From Circinella umbellata (taxonomy: Eukaryota > Mucoromycota > Mucoromycetes > Mucorales > Lichtheimiaceae): DNA of 64,000 nt. A model generated the notes under the pieces. It saw only the letters and a list, made by a program, of their open reading frames with translations, searched no databases and was not told the DNA's origin. The translations under genes were made by a program, and so were the position numbers. The stretch covers positions 310,001 through 374,000 of the forward strand of contig JAIWNF010000026.1 in assembly GCA_025093555.1 (NCBI GenBank), written 5' to 3'. This document shows, piece after piece, positions 1 to 13,492 of the stretch; positions within the stretch are counted from its first letter, which is position 1, and every line of letters begins with the position of its first letter.

Positions 1-29
1 TTGTGTCTTACCTTATTGTTCATAATACC

Positions 30-3000
30 ATGGGTCGATGGTACATTTTCTTTCTTATTTTATTTGGTCTTTTTCTTATAGAAAACCTTGGGAGACGTAA
101 AAAAATAACTATCAAATATATATCAGTACATTAATAATAATATTGTTCTTTCTATATCTATATATAGCCCGTAGTGTAAATAACCGGAAACTAGAAAAAG
201 TCGAAGGGCTTGGATCAGTTCAATTGGACATTGCAACACGACCTGAAAGTTTCTTTAAAAAACGCGATTTAACTCGTAATCCCGCTTATCGACCCACAGA
301 AGGTCGAGCTATAGAACATGACGACATTTTACGACTTGCCGTTCCAGCATTCAATCAAACATTTTATTTACATTTACATCCTAACGATGAAATCTTCCAC
401 CCTAACGCTGTAATCACAGTAGGCGATAAACAGGAACGAGTCCGACCTCATGAATACCGTGTTTACCGAGGATATGTTATTGACGAATCTTTTTCTCGCA
501 GTCGCTGGCAAGAAGATCAAGCAGGTTTATGGCGAGATAGTTATTCTGCAGAATCAGATCCAGGTGTTCTTGGTTGGGCACGTATCACTATTCGAAGAGA
601 TATAAAGTAAGAAATTTGACATTTATTTTGATAAGAAAACATCTCCTCATCCGTTTAAAATAAAATAATAAGAGGAGAAAGAGTTGTAATTCTAATATAA
701 TGCTAATCTTTTACTACTTAATATTTATATAATTAGACATGATCAATCTTATCCTGTATTTGAAGGTGCTTTCCGTGCTCATCAAGATACTTATCATGTT
801 AAAGCAACAAATAATTATCGTATGGCAAAGCGATCGGATGATGCAGATCTTCAAGAACATCATATTGGTTCTCATATGGTGATTTATAGAGATTCGGATA
901 CAGTTTCAACATCATTATTGAAACGACAAGATCAAGAAACAACTCATATACCAACATGTGGATATAATCCAGATATTCATGGTGTAGCAACACCAGCTCA
1001 TGATGAATTCATGCATAATATGGGCTCAGCTAATACTCAGCAACAACAACAACATAATCCATTAGCTGGTTTTGCTGACCCATCTCAATTTAATGCTTTG
1101 GTTGGATTTGATGGTGGTTTGTCATCACTACATAAAAGAGCTCCGCCAGCAGGATGTCCCACTACAAAAAAGAGTAAGCTTTGATTGTTATCATTATTTA
1201 TTTCTAAGAATATAGATTATTAACAATAACTGGTTTCTTTTTTCTCTTTCTGTAGTTGCTTATATCGGTGCAGGTAACAAAGAAAAAAAATATAACTTTT
1301 TAGTAGATGTATATTATAGATATTCTTTTAACTCATAATTATTTTATTATATTAGCTGCGGATTGTACATATGCTCAATTCTATCAATCACCTGAGCGTG
1401 CTCGAGAACAAATTATTAATGATTTTAATACAGCATCCGCTGTTTATGAACGTACGTTTAATGTACAATTGGGTTTAATTAATATCACAGTGAAGGACGC
1501 AGCATGTCCTTCAACACCTTCATCTAATGAAAGATGGAATCAAGTTTGCTCTACTTCATACACTATTACAAATCGATTGAGTGATTTTAGCCGTTGGCGT
1601 GGATCTATAAAAAATGACGGGGCTAGTTTATGGCATCTCATGACAAGCTGCGCGTAAGTAAAACAGAAAGCATAGAAAAGAAAAAAGAGAATGGTTTAAA
1701 TTTAGATAAAACTTGGCTGATTATATATATATATATATATATATATATAGATCTGGTGTTGAAGTAGGTGTTGCATGGCTTAATCAGCTTTGTCAATCAG
1801 ATGTTCAAACCAGTAACCAAGGAGGTCAACAAGTTTATACTTCTGGAACTGCAGTATCATCCATCAGTAAGTGTTATTTTTTTTTTACTTTAATGTCACA
1901 CTGTTTTTTTATATATTTTCCGGTACTTTTCAATACCTAAAATCTTGGCACTTTTTTATTATTTTAATAATAGCTCGTGATGAGTGGACTGTTGTAGCTC
2001 ACGAAGTTGGACATAACTTTGGTTTGTATTCTTTATTTATTTATAGACTTGATCTGTTATTTCAAAAAAACTAATAATTCCCGTTTGATATATGTATGAT
2101 CAGGTGCTATCCATGATTGTACTGCAGATACTTGTCCTTGTAGTGGAGCATCTTGTCAATGTTGTCCATATAGCAGTACTGAATGTGATGCTCAAGGAAG
2201 ATATATTATGAATCCCTCTTCCAATGTATCTACCGAAGATTTCAGTCCATGTACAATTGGAAAAATTTGTGAAGGATTCCCTCAACTTGGCTCTTGTTTG
2301 GAAGGTAGGAATATCGATATATATGAGGCTGATCTTTCTATTTTGAGAATAGTTTTTTTTTTCAATCTAATTTGACAACCTTCTTTTTTTTTGTTTACCT
2401 GTTTTATTTTTGGATTGAATTATGTAAATCTAGATCCTGGAAGTCGTACAATTGCAACTTTACAAATGTGTGGTAACGGTATCAAAGAAGATGGTGAGGA
2501 TTGTGACCCTGGAGGAAATAATAGTACTTGTTGTGATGCGTCTACTTGTAAATTCATCAACAATGCGAAATGCGAGTAAGTTGGTTTTTATTGGCTAGAA
2601 AAATAAAGGGGTGGGAAAGAAAGGGCTTAATCAACATTCTACTAAAAAAACCAACCCTGAATGTCGGATAATCTTTTGTTTTAAATAGTGATAGCTCAGA
2701 TCTCTGTTGTCAAAACTGTCAACCTCGTCCTAAAGATACCGTATGTCGAGCAGCAGCTTCTCAATGTGATGTAGAAGAAAAATGTCCTGGTGATTCTGGT
2801 GATTGTCCAAAGGATAGCTTTAAGACGGATGGTGATTCTTGCGGAGATCATTTACAGTGTGCTTCTGGACAATGTACGTCGCGTGATCAACAATGTCGCC
2901 AACGTGGCTCAGATATGAAAATTAGCAAAGCTTGTGGATCAGCTTCTGGTTCTTGTCAAATGATTTGTGATAATCCTGGTAGTTTTTCGTGTTTGTTATT

Positions 3001-3655
3001 TAATGGATTTTTCATTGATGGTACACCTTGTGGTGTAGGTGGCGCATGTAAAAATGGAGAATGTAGCTTGGATAACTTTGGTAAGTTATATACAACTGAT
3101 GATGGAAGAAAAAGGGACAAGTAGTTACAAGTGAAAGGTGGTTTTTTTTTGGCTGGTAATTTCTAATCATCTTTAATATGTACACGAATAGGTGATAATG
3201 CCAAGAATTGGATTGAGAACAACAAACAGATTGCTATTCCTGTCCTTATTGTTGTAGGCCTTCTTGTACTTTTCTGTATTTTCCGTTGCTTATGTTATGG
3301 TTGCTGTGGTCTAGGTGGATATCGCACCGTTAACAACAAAGGAGCAGTTTATGTTACTACGGCAGCACCTCCACCTTATGGACCAAGTCAGCCTTATTAT
3401 CCACAACCAGGCCAGCAACAGGGTCAATGGGTTGATCCAGGTCAATACAACGGTGCTCAATATAATGCTATGCCACCTTCTGCACCACCACCTTCCTATA
3501 CTCCCGGTCCACCAGCAAACCGGGAAGCTTATGAAATGAATGCAGCACAGAATTGGAATGGAAATAACAATACACCATCACCAGGACCAGGAGAAGATAC
3601 TGGCGGTATTTCTGGACGTGTACGTCGTTTCGAAGAACGTATGTCACCTCGATAG
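30..3655 (+). CDS. ADAM-type transmembrane metalloprotease with disintegrin-like region
   Basis: Eleven exons join in frame to 873 aa: 30-96, 168-606, 737-1173, 1256-1273, 1356-1653, 1751-1866, 1974-2021, 2104-2304, 2434-2575, 2689-3080 and 3192-3655. The start at 30 gives a hydrophobic signal peptide (MGRWYIFFLILFGLFLI). A long prodomain is followed by the catalytic domain, whose zinc-binding motif HEVGHNFGAIHD (HExxHxxGxxHD) is split by the intron at 2022-2103. The downstream motif IMNPSS resembles the Met-turn region. After it comes a Cys-rich disintegrin-like part (CGNGIKEDGEDCDPG) and a Cys-rich domain, one membrane span (residues IAIPVLIVVGLLVLFCIF) and a Pro/Gln/Tyr-rich cytosolic tail. 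Family knowledge: such fungal ADAMs are membrane-anchored sheddase-like zinc proteases; the substrate is unknown. The 18-nt fourth exon is a micro-exon. The gene converges with the GrpE gene at 4218. Confidence 0.92.
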
Positions 3656-4217
3656 ATATATATATATATACAGGCAAAAAAAAAAGAACATAACATAACA
3701 TAACACACGTACACATAACAAAATACCATTTTTTCTTTCATATATATATTGAATTGTAATATAACTCTCTTTTCTTTTCTTTCCCTTATATTTTTTGGTT
3801 CCTTATGCAAATGAAATATGTAAACTTTTCAAAATTCTTTTTTTTATATATTCCAAATTTTTTAATAATAATTGCCTGAATCAATTAAAAAGAAAAAAAA
3901 AAGAAAAAAAAAAACAGCACAAAAATTCTAGTCTATTATGGTACATTTTTTTTTTCCAAAATAAGTTGATAATGTGAAGAAGAGAGTTAAGTGAAGAAAA
4001 AGAAATGAAAACGTGAAGTGTATATGTGTAAGACGAGAGGAGTGGGGAGTGACTTTTTATGTACAAAGAAAAAAAAATGTTTGTTTGATTTGTTTGAAAT
4101 TGTTAATAATAAAATGAGGGTTGTAAGTAAATAATATAATTCTTTTTTTTTGTTGAGATTGGTTATATATACTTCTTTGGATGTAGATTATTATTTAATC
4201 CGTTATTTTTATTTTAT
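3656..4217. other. convergent 3' intergenic region
   Basis: This is the shared 3' flank of the metalloprotease and GrpE genes. It holds A/T tracts and a short (TA)n run near 3655-3670. I see no coding sequence in it. Confidence 0.6.
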
Positions 4218-5149
4218 TTATTGCGTATCAGCAACAACACCAACTTGAGCAGGACGCAAGACACGACCCTTCAAAGTATAACCCATCTTTTGAACGACAA
4301 AGACTGTGTTAGCATCTTTACCAGCCATAGGAGTTTGGAACAAAGCTTGATGTTTGTTAGGATTGAATTCTTGACCTTCGGGATTATCTTGTTCAACACC
4401 ATGACGTTTCAATGCCTTGAGCAATTCAGTTTCAGTCATAGAAACACCAGTATATAAGTTAGATAATTGATCAGCCAATTTTTCAACATCTTGAGCTAAT
4501 TCTGATTCAAGAGCAGCTTGCTTGGTACGTAAAGTTTCGGGAACAGCAGTCAATGCCATACCCAAAATATCAACAGTATCCAATAAATCCTTAGCAAACT
4601 TTTGAATGGCAAATTCTCGTGCAGATTCAATTTCTTTACGAGTACGTTCACGAAGGTTTTCTTGATCAGCTAAACAACGAATGTATGCGTCCTATAATTT
4701 ATATAATATATAATTTATATAAAGTGTCAAAAAACAAATGCCTTGTTTCCAGTCCGTTGCTCTTCCCCCCTATTCCATTTCCTTATGTAATATTATTCTA
4801 TTGAACAAAAAAAAAAAAAAAGAAAGAAAGAGATGAAGGGTACAGAAAAGGGAAGGGCAACACAATAGGGAATATAGATCTATTATTAATATAGGAATGT
4901 TTATTTTACCTGAAGTTCAGCAATTTTTTTGTCCTTTTCAGACAGCAACTTTGTAGCGTCATTTTCTTCTTTCTTTTCTTCAGCTGCGGCTTGTTGCTTG
5001 TCATTTTCTTCTTGCTTCTTTTCTTCATTGTTGTTGTTTTCAGTAGCATAACCACGACGAATACCAATAGGTACCGCTAATCGAGAAACGTTAAGAGCAG
5101 TAGATTGACGTGCAGAAGCAACGGCAGCATTACGGACGACGGAAAGCAT
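4218..5149 (-). CDS. mge1: mitochondrial GrpE nucleotide exchange factor (Mge1)
   Basis: Two exons (5149-4911 or 4910, and 4691-4218) join in phase 0 to about 237 aa. The N-terminus is basic and Ser/Ala-rich without acid residues (MLSVVRNAAVASARQS), ending near RRGYATE, which looks like a mitochondrial presequence. A charged Glu/Lys/Gln coiled-coil stretch follows, then the GrpE core with DAYIRCLADQENLRERTRKE and the C-terminal beta part MGYTLKGRVLRPAQVGV (family pattern GY.L..RVLRPA.V.V). GrpE releases ADP from matrix Hsp70 (Ssc1) and so drives protein import and folding. The length matches the family (200-240 aa). No sign of damage. Confidence 0.95.
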
Positions 5150-6162
5150 TGTTTAAAGGTGTGGAAGGAAATAGAAGATATAAAAGCAACTTGAAAGAGA
5201 AAATAAAATCGGGGTGGGATTCATCTCTCTTATTTGCAACCCTGCTTTCAAAGTGAGTTACAAAAAAAACAAAAGTCACGGTTTTGCAAATTACCAAATT
5301 AAGAAGCGGGTTAAGTTATTTGATGGAATGATGAAATATAAGTTTTCTAGCACATTTAAAGTTTTTTTTTTTTTTTTTCTAGAAAAAAAAAGTGGGGTAA
5401 AGATAGGAACTCCATTTTCGTGTGACAAAAAAATAAGATGAAAAAAGAAAAGACCAATTTTATTATATTTGTATTTTGAATAGTGGATCTGAAAAGACAT
5501 ATGCTGAATGAAAATAAAGTCGCACGTTCTCTTTCTATTGATGGGTAAAATTGTTACAACTTATATATAGTATCATAGCAACAGGTTGGGAACAAAAACC
5601 CTTTTTCCATGGAGATTTTTTTTACGTATTATGTTTTTTTCTACAGTAGCCCAATGTTTTTTATATGGGAATAGTAGACAATTATTTCCAAAGTGCAGAA
5701 AGCAAATGGAAACAAAAATCGAAACATAATATCTTACAAAGGATGAAATTTCAAAAGTCCAATTATATTGATATATTACACTTGATTTTTCGAAATAAAT
5801 AACAATCCATGATTCACTCTAAAATTAATTATGGGTAATGCAAATGCCAAAGTGTTTGAGGATACTAACATTTAAATACGTATTGAGATTGATTACTGCT
5901 ATAGATCAAAGTAGTAGTGAATATGAGTCAATGCTGAGTAGTTTCGATATTTCGACATTTCTTTAAAAGCAACGTTACCGTACATTTACTTTAATTCTAT
6001 CGTAACAATCATTAAATGTATGTATATATAGGTAGGTTACTGTACAAAGTAATTGTTTGTTATGAGATAATATATAATATGATATTTGTTGCGATTAGTA
6101 TAAATAATTATAGGTAATATGTGTATGAGTGTAGTACATTTAATATATAGATAAAAGGGAGA
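5150..6162. other. intergenic, GrpE promoter side
   Basis: The 5' flank of GrpE and the 3' flank of the kelch gene. It contains long T and A runs (5360-5380) and no ORF with family-like sequence. Nothing else seen. Confidence 0.55.
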
Positions 6163-8461
6163 TTATTCCCCATCAGGCTTTACAGGTCGAAGAATTTGTG
6201 GTCTTGGTGCACCTTGAACATTATTCACGTTCTGCACGGATAATAATGACTTAGGTGGATTTCTTTCATTAGGAACGTTACCACGGTATGGCGGTGTAGC
6301 TTCTTCAGGAAGTAATGGATGTAAAGTTGCGTTGGGAATGACATCACTTGCATCTTCTGGTTTAAAGTGATTACCACCGTGGATAGATAGTGCTCTATTA
6401 TTATTATCTTTAGCATTAGCTTCACCATAAAGAATATTCTTGTTTTTAGCATTTCGCTTTTTACGCTTGTACAAACAGAAAGCAAGTAGAAGTGCCTAAA
6501 TAGAAAAAATCGTTCTCAATATTAATTTTAAAGTTTCCGTTTTCTTTAATGACATAATAAAAAAAGCAGCCTACGTACCACAACAGCCACACCACCAACA
6601 ACTGCACCAGCGACTACCCCGGTATTATTATACCCACCACTGACTGAAACATCATCAGAAGTGCCATTGTTGACTTGAGAAGGATAGGGTGAATTGTACT
6701 CGTCAACCCATTTCCATTCGTCCGTATCTAAGACATTGAAGCTGCTTTGAACCGTATCAGCGCTATTGAAACCAAACATAACAAAGAGCAATGAGCTGTT
6801 ATCGGCAAAAACGGCTAATGTGATAGTTTGTTAGTAACTTTAAGTTTTTTTTATGCACTCCGTATAAATGGGATTTTTTTAGTTAGTACCTGAATGTCCG
6901 CTAAGTGGACCTGGACCTTGATTACTTGGGTTCTGCTTTTTCCAAGTCATAGAACTCGTGTCTAATACATAGCAAACGTCTTCTGCAATTGGCAATGCGT
7001 CATAGACTAAGATATTTATATATGTATTCATGTTAGTAACAAAACTGGAACGTTCTATTTTATTTTTTTACGTATAATAATTTAATTAAACCTACAATAA
7101 GTTCTTCCACCATACAGAATAATATCTTGGGAGTTCGGCTCTATGGTTTTTACCAATTATTAATTAATAAAAAGAGCTAAATAATTTTTGCTTTTTTTAC
7201 TCATGTCTTTCTAGCTCTACATATATACAAAACCTACTGGCTGTAATTGTATGTGCGATTCTAGAAATCGGGATATCAGCACCTGTCGCGTTTTTCAATT
7301 CCCATGTGTCATCTTCAGTATGGTAAATTAATATCCTTGTCATTGGCACCAAAATATCCCAATTGAGGATAGCTGGTTGCTCATATCGTTTGTTATACAT
7401 TATTGTCATTCCTCCAATGTAATAAAGATCTTTGCCTATTAAAGTGGTTGGGGTAAAATATCGAAGATACAGGCTGTCTGGTAATGGGGATCCAGAACTC
7501 CACATGGATGACTATAATCAAACAAAAAGAAGATTTGAGAAAGAGAAATAAAATAGCAGTAGATTTTTATAAGTTTATACATACTTTCAAATCATAGATA
7601 TTCATTTTTCTACTATTTGCTGGATCTACATCAAGTGGATAACTAATCATTTAAAAAGAAGTAATAAGAAAATATCGTGTTAGTGTGTGTAGAAATACAT
7701 TTTTGAGTCGTCAGCAGCAGAACTAATAGTAATAATAGTGAGAGTAATAGGCGCACAGACCTCACACCGCCAAAAGCGTAAGCTTTATTATCTCCACCGT
7801 TTGAGCATGTACCTGCGTATCTATTTAAATCCATTAAAACCATTTTTAGTATCTCCATGAAATTTAATTTCTGGATAACGCAATCAAATAAAATATGAAG
7901 ATTTACGGTTGTTTCATTGGGCTCGGAGATTCTGGTAGATTTTGCCAACTATTAGATGTTGCGTTATACAACATTACTGGATAACGCATCGTTTCGTTGG
8001 GCTTATTGCTACCACATCCACCATAAATCATTATAGAGTTTTCTTCGGGGAAGACTCCCATACCATATTCATAATTTTGTTCAGCTGTAAGAGAACCTGT
8101 AACTGGGACACCTTGCCATTTTGATTGTGCTTCATTTACATTAAAGGACTCTGATATATCGAGATAAATAAAGTCTTGTATAGTCTCACGAGATTCCTTC
8201 TTGTTGCTAGGACGACCTCCAAAGTAATACAGCCGTCTGTTAAGCAGCACACTATCTAATCCAGTTTATATAAGAGTATAATTATGTATTTAGTGTCAAC
8301 GGAAGCGAGAAATCATAATTAAAAGAAACCGTGTACGTATAAAATATGTAGCATATACCTCCTTCATACCGGGCTACTGGAATAGAAGCAAGAACCTCCT
8401 CAAGTCCAATAAATATTGTTAATAATATACATAAATGTATCTTTATAGGCGGATAAAACAT
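6163..8461 (-). CDS. kelch-repeat protein with signal peptide and C-terminal membrane anchor
   Basis: A multi-exon gene. I start it at 8461, which gives a signal peptide (MFYPPIKIHLCILLTIFIGL); an upstream in-frame Met at 8557 would bury it. Exon 1 joins to 8264 or so as RYEG-DSVLLNRRLYYFGG. Beta-propeller blades are visible as YYFGGR, IMIYGGCGSN, AYAFGGV and YYIGG, with intervening W residues at blade ends. Near the C-terminus is a Gly/Val/Ala-rich membrane span (about VVAGAVVGGVAVVVALLLAF) followed by a basic stop-transfer KRKKRNAKNK and a Pro-rich cytosolic tail of about 95 aa. Family inference: a type I surface or endomembrane protein with an extracellular kelch propeller, as in many Mucoromycota galactose-oxidase/kelch proteins; ligand unknown. 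Internal exon borders are approximate. Confidence 0.8.
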
Positions 8462-9795
8462 ATAAAAAGAGCAAAACGAAAAGGTAAGAAAAAAAAATAA
8501 CAGAAAAAAAACTGTAGCTTTTTCTTTAAAAATAGGAACTTTATAGTCTGTGATCACTGTAAAGTAATATATAAGTGGCTGTGTATAATCAGATGTTTGA
8601 CGAATAAACTAGACTATCACAAAAGTGGGCCTTCTGTCTACGTACAAACTTTGCTATAATCTTGTTCTTGTGTGTATAAGAACATTAATTTTGTTTACAC
8701 AAAACTCGTTTGAAAACATTTTTGTATAAATAGATAGCTTGTACTTTAAGTTTTTTTTTTCATACTGCTTCTGACCTTAGAAAAAAAACCGATAACATTG
8801 ATGTAGTTTGTGTGGGATCAATAAAATCAGTAGTAATGCGAGTGCGTGACTACAGAAAACAATGTCCAGAAAAATGAATGTGAAAAAAAAAAAACTAGGT
8901 AGGACAGAGGTGTTTAACTTTTTGTTCTTAAAACTAACTAAAGTGCTTTTTAACTTTTTATGGATTTTTGCACAACAGAATTTTCTGCTTCGCTTCGACG
9001 TTTGGATGAGCCCCCTGTGCTTCACTCCGTCTCACTCAGTGAAAAAGATGTCTTAAGGGGCGTGGTTTCTTCCTTGACCACTCATAAGGCTTTTTGCGCC
9101 TAATAACAAAAATGACACCTAAGGCTGTATAATTGTTTTGTGAATGTAATCGAATAAAAAATAAGCACTATTAGTATAGTAATTAAACATCTCTAAGATT
9201 GAATATCATTTTACGTATTGAATAAAAAGTAAAAAAGAAAAAAGAAACTAAGTAATATCATTGCTACTGCTTTACTTATTTATTACTATGTACGTAGAGG
9301 AGTCATAATGACAATAACCATATAATTTCAAAATACTTACGTACTGTTTTTGAGAGATAAAAAAGCGACAGAAAGTGGTTTATTTTTTTTATTATGGAAA
9401 GAGTATAAAACAGTATTTATTGACAGATCAACAAATTGGTCAAGTGAGTTTTTGAAGTACTGTATGATAAAAAAATTATTAAAGCTATCAAAACCAGATG
9501 ACTCGGATTTTTGAAGAAGGAGGAATTGTTGTATGTATCACACAAACTTTATAAATAAATCTAGGCAAGCAAAGAATAAATTTTAAAGTAGGTAAATAAT
9601 TCTCTTTTCAAGAAGTTTCGATTTCTTCCTTTTATAGAAAAATTAGTAGGCAGATGAAATAATCCTGGTTTTATCAGAAGTAATCAGGATTAAGAAAAAA
9701 TAAGAATACAGAGAAATAAATAAATAAGATAGGATGTGGGAAATGACAAAGTGAGAAGTAGAGGGATCGAGAAAAAAATACAAATTTAAAATGAG
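8462..9795. other. intergenic, no recognisable content
   Basis: AT-rich DNA between the kelch gene start and the LINE remnant. Short ORFs here are low-complexity Lys/Phe sequences on both strands and look fortuitous. Confidence 0.5.
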
Positions 9796-11130
9796 TTATT
9801 CCAGGGTGCCGGTTGCTGTTGTAGGAATAATATCCATAGCTTCTTTTGGAGTTGGCTTGTCATCATCAAATATATCATCTGGATGGCTCAGAGAATCAAT
9901 TTTCCGCAATACTTGGATTAGAGCCAGCCATATTTTGGACCAATTGCCTATAGCAAGTCCCACCTCAGAACCGGGAAGACTGTTGAGAATGTGATCCAAT
10001 GGTTTGTATGTTATATGGTAATGGGGGAATAGTGTCGAACTGATCCAGTAATTCTTTCATATGTGGTTCGAGAAGAGGACAGTGTAAGAAATGAGTTTTA
10101 TGGGCTGCTTGATGTCCATATCTGCAATCCTTAAGAGGATATGACGGTAGCCAATGCATACGCCATTTAATTAGTCGATGACGACCTTTGGAGAATGCAG
10201 GTAGATAAGGAATTGGAGTGATAATACGCTTAGTACGTAGACAATTAATGGTTTTGAATTTATTGCATCTTGAATTGTATTCTTCGTCTCGTTTTTTTTT
10301 AATTGCTGTAGCGATTGGGTCGCATGGCTGGTTATGGTTGTTGCGTAGCTTCTTAGAACGTTGATGGACTGGATTGTTGATTGTTATCTTTTTCTATTGA
10401 TTGTTGGGGATGTTTTTTATCCCACAAGAGAGACAATTCTATTTGTTAAGCCTTTGAATAGACTGGCAACGTTTGTAGGCGAGCAACGAACTTTGATTGG
10501 AGCGTACGGGTTCGAAGCTTTATTGATGGTAAATCAGCCAAGACCACGGGGACAATAGTGGCAGAATGTTTTGATGTTTTGCGATGTAAAGCCGTTTTAA
10601 TACAACCTTTCTGGGCATTATCTAGTTTTTCTAGCTAATTAGAAGATAATGGTGCTATTTCAAGACCATATTAGAGTACTGGCTGCATGAATGTGCGGTA
10701 GGGACGTATTGCAGGTCAAAGGCCCACACTATATAAATGAATTCCTAATTGTCGTAATAATGCCATATTCTCTGTTGTCTTCGTAGTTCATTGGTGTACT
10801 AGCTAATTGTAATCAGTACCAGTACTAGTGAATGGCAAGCCAAGATACTGAAAGCAGCTTGTTGTTGGTACAGGTTGACTGGAGAGGCAATAGGTTGTAA
10901 GTGTAGCTGATATGGTGAATTAATAATGACACATTTGGATGGATGCCACCGATATCCGTAATCACAAAAGTGTTATTCTGTTGTATAAAGAAGAAGCTGC
11001 ACGCCGTTTGGCGAGGCAAATAGAGATACATCATCTGCATATAATAATGCTGAAATAATAGCTTTAGAGGTGCCAGGGCGTTATTTATTAGAACGACCAT
11101 CCCCCCCGAATATATCGTTGTTCTTGCACT
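9796..11130 (-). mobile_element. decayed non-LTR (LINE-type) reverse transcriptase, 3' part
   Basis: On the minus strand the reverse-transcriptase core motif YADD is readable at about 11020-11045 in the context IISALLYADDVSLFASP, and is followed by GYRWHPSKC-like sequence. Further on come C-terminal blocks with the zinc-knuckle-like sequence YPLKDCRYGHQAAHKTHFLH (10100-10160) and KPLDHILNSLPGSEVGLAIG (9940-10005), then SHPDDIFDDD. The pieces lie in different frames with several stops, so the copy is dead. It appears 5'-truncated at about 11130, as is usual for LINEs. I recall a LINE family in Mucorales with these same C-terminal motifs, but could not run a search. ORFs on the plus strand (10361-10558) are antisense shadows. 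Confidence 0.8.
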
Positions 11131-12516
11131 GAGGCTTCTGTTTTACCAGTTGTTAGTGTTGTATGATATACGGCAGTCTAGATGATGTAAGATTTATTAC
11201 GTAATATAACTTATAAACTTTATTATAAGCTAACCGAGAAGCTTTCACTACCATGCTTGAACAATTTGCATTATCACATATTCGAATCATTAAAGATAAA
11301 AAAAGTTATACTGTGAGAGTGCAAGGCTCAGTTAAGCAAAGAGAACTATATCCAAATTAACGATGCATGCAATTGCAATGTGTATTAGACAGAGTGCTTC
11401 TATAATCAAGATTACATTGTACGGAAATTTTTTGTATTTTTAATTTTATGAAAGATGAGATATACATTGATTGTTCAATGATTAGTAAGAGAAGTTTGTA
11501 CTGATTTATTTTATGATGAAAATAAAATCTCACAGGCAGAAAACTTGTGTGATATCCATGTAAACGAACAGTTGGCATAAACGGTAATATTTTAATAAAA
11601 TATAGGATTATACTTACACATACCGAGAAATAAAAAGAGCTGGCTGATCCAATAAAAGAGATATTCACCATGATAGTTTTGAGCCCAATTTCGACTCTAT
11701 ATACATGCAATTGGCAACATATACAATAATAAGAAATAATTCAATTTTTCAATTATGAAAAAGAAACCCCATAACAAGCAATAGTGAGCTGTTCTTTTCT
11801 TTTGCTTTTCTATTCTTGAATAATCTTGACTCTCAAAATGTTTGGCTTAGCATAAAAGTTTAAATATGGGAGGATCACCCAGATTTTCGGGACGAAAATC
11901 ATTATAAGCGGAGGGGGATCAAAAAAAGTGTTGTCAATTACTATTCCAAAAAAAGGAAGTAATAGTATAGATGATAAACCAAAAGACTATGTTTTGTTTA
12001 CGTGATAATGTTATCATATATATATATATTTATATATATTGTGTGTGTGTGTGTAATAACATATGATTGATAAGAAGTTGCTGAGTACCCTACACCCATA
12101 AAATATGGTTATTAGCTGAGCCTATAATTAAAGTTAGTTGCCAAAATAAAAACCATATTATGAAAAGTTTAAAATAATATGGTTTTATTCATTTAATAGT
12201 CTAATTATTTCTGCTTATAAATACAGGTAATGAGTAGAACAAATAATATTTTTATTATATTTAATATGTTATAAAAAGAAACTGGAAATCAAATCCAAGT
12301 GAAATGTGGTAATTTTACGCATAAATATTAATTAAGGTGGGGCAAAAAAATAAAGAAATCCCGTGGTCTCACGCAGAAAACTTCATCTACCGCCATTTTT
12401 TTTTATTTTCCTCAATTAAACTTAAAAAAAACCCCACCATACTTTTTTTTTTTTTTTTTTTTCTCGCGCTTTACTTAATCTCTCTCTCTCTTCATATATA
12501 TAAAAGTAAATAAAAC
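11131..12516. other. intergenic, Shr3 upstream region
   Basis: AT-rich DNA with a (TA)n/(GT)n tract near 12017-12055. Just upstream of the Shr3 start are a long T run (12440-12465) and a CT-repeat (12480-12492), pyrimidine tracts that are typical of fungal promoters. No gene seen. Confidence 0.5.
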
Positions 12517-13492
12517 ATGCTTTCACCCGAACAAATGCAGACCGTCAAGGTCGCACTGATCTTATGTTCATGTTTCTTTGCATATGGTGTAAGTTTTAAA
12601 TATATATATATAGGATTATATATAATTCGCACGAATTGATCCTTTGAAACTAATAAATATACTTTTGTTTAGACTTATTGGTCTGATTGGGCATTTGATT
12701 ATTATTTGTTATGGGCTAATCCTGCTGATCATCCAAATGCCATTTCTCGAGCTATTGTAAGTAATATAACTACTTTTATATATTATGTAAAATAAAAAGA
12801 ACTACTTTATAACTTCCTCCTTACTAACCACACTTCTTTTTAATAGTTGTACTACACAACCAAGTCTCAAGCACCCGAAATTCTTAGATATATTCCAATT
12901 GTGAATCTCTTTATTGGTGCTGTTGGATTCTCAGCAGGTCTTGCTCATTTCACTGAAGGAAACATTTTATTCGATGGTGCATCATTAGGTAAAGTAGGAC
13001 TTTTTAACTGGGGATTTTTGCATCTATCTATAATTATTAATAATTTTCTCTTTCATATTTATAATATAGTATTGATGTTGTTTGGATTATCTACACATGC
13101 TACCTCTGTTCAACCAGGTATAAATAAATGGATGAATGAATGAATATATATATATATATGGGATTATGGAGGAAGGATAATGGTATTAATATATTTTGGG
13201 AATTATTATAGGATTGGATGTCATTGTTAAATCTACAAAAGAAACAGAAGAAGCTGTTGCATCCTTAAAAAATATTGCAGCTGCTCATTTTATTATTGTT
13301 TTAGCTATTACTGGTAAGTTTTTTTTTTAAAAAAAAAGAAAAGCTAAATAGGGGGAGTGAAGGTATTAACTATTATTTTTTTCTTTAAAAAAAAAAGGTA
13401 TCATTGGTCTTCAAATTGCACATTATTTTGTTATGAAGAAAACTGCTCAAGCAGAAAAAGAAACTGTTAATGTTACAAAAAAGAATAACTAA
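12517..13492 (+). CDS. shr3: Shr3-family ER packaging chaperone for amino-acid permeases
   Basis: Six exons join in frame to about 180 aa. Introns follow codons for AYG, AI, ASL(G), QP(G) and AIT(G). The protein has four hydrophobic segments: an N-terminal span (VALILCSCFFAYG), IPIVNLFIGAVGFSAGLA, a third after LFDGASLV, and ALHFIIVL-like near the C-terminus (AAAHFIIVLAITGIIGLQ). The signatures WAFDYYLLWAN, LFDGASLV and GLDVI are the ones I associate with Shr3/Psh3 (PF08229), and the length is close to the yeast protein. Shr3 helps polytopic amino-acid permeases fold and leave the ER. The intron spanning 12995-13070 can be read through in frame but its excision restores the family motif ASLVL. 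The tail is Lys-rich and cytosolic. Confidence 0.85.

Noticed and set aside
10361..10558. Plus-strand ORF MMDWIVDCYLF...
   Set aside because: Its reverse complement continues the decayed minus-strand LINE sequence, so it is an antisense shadow.
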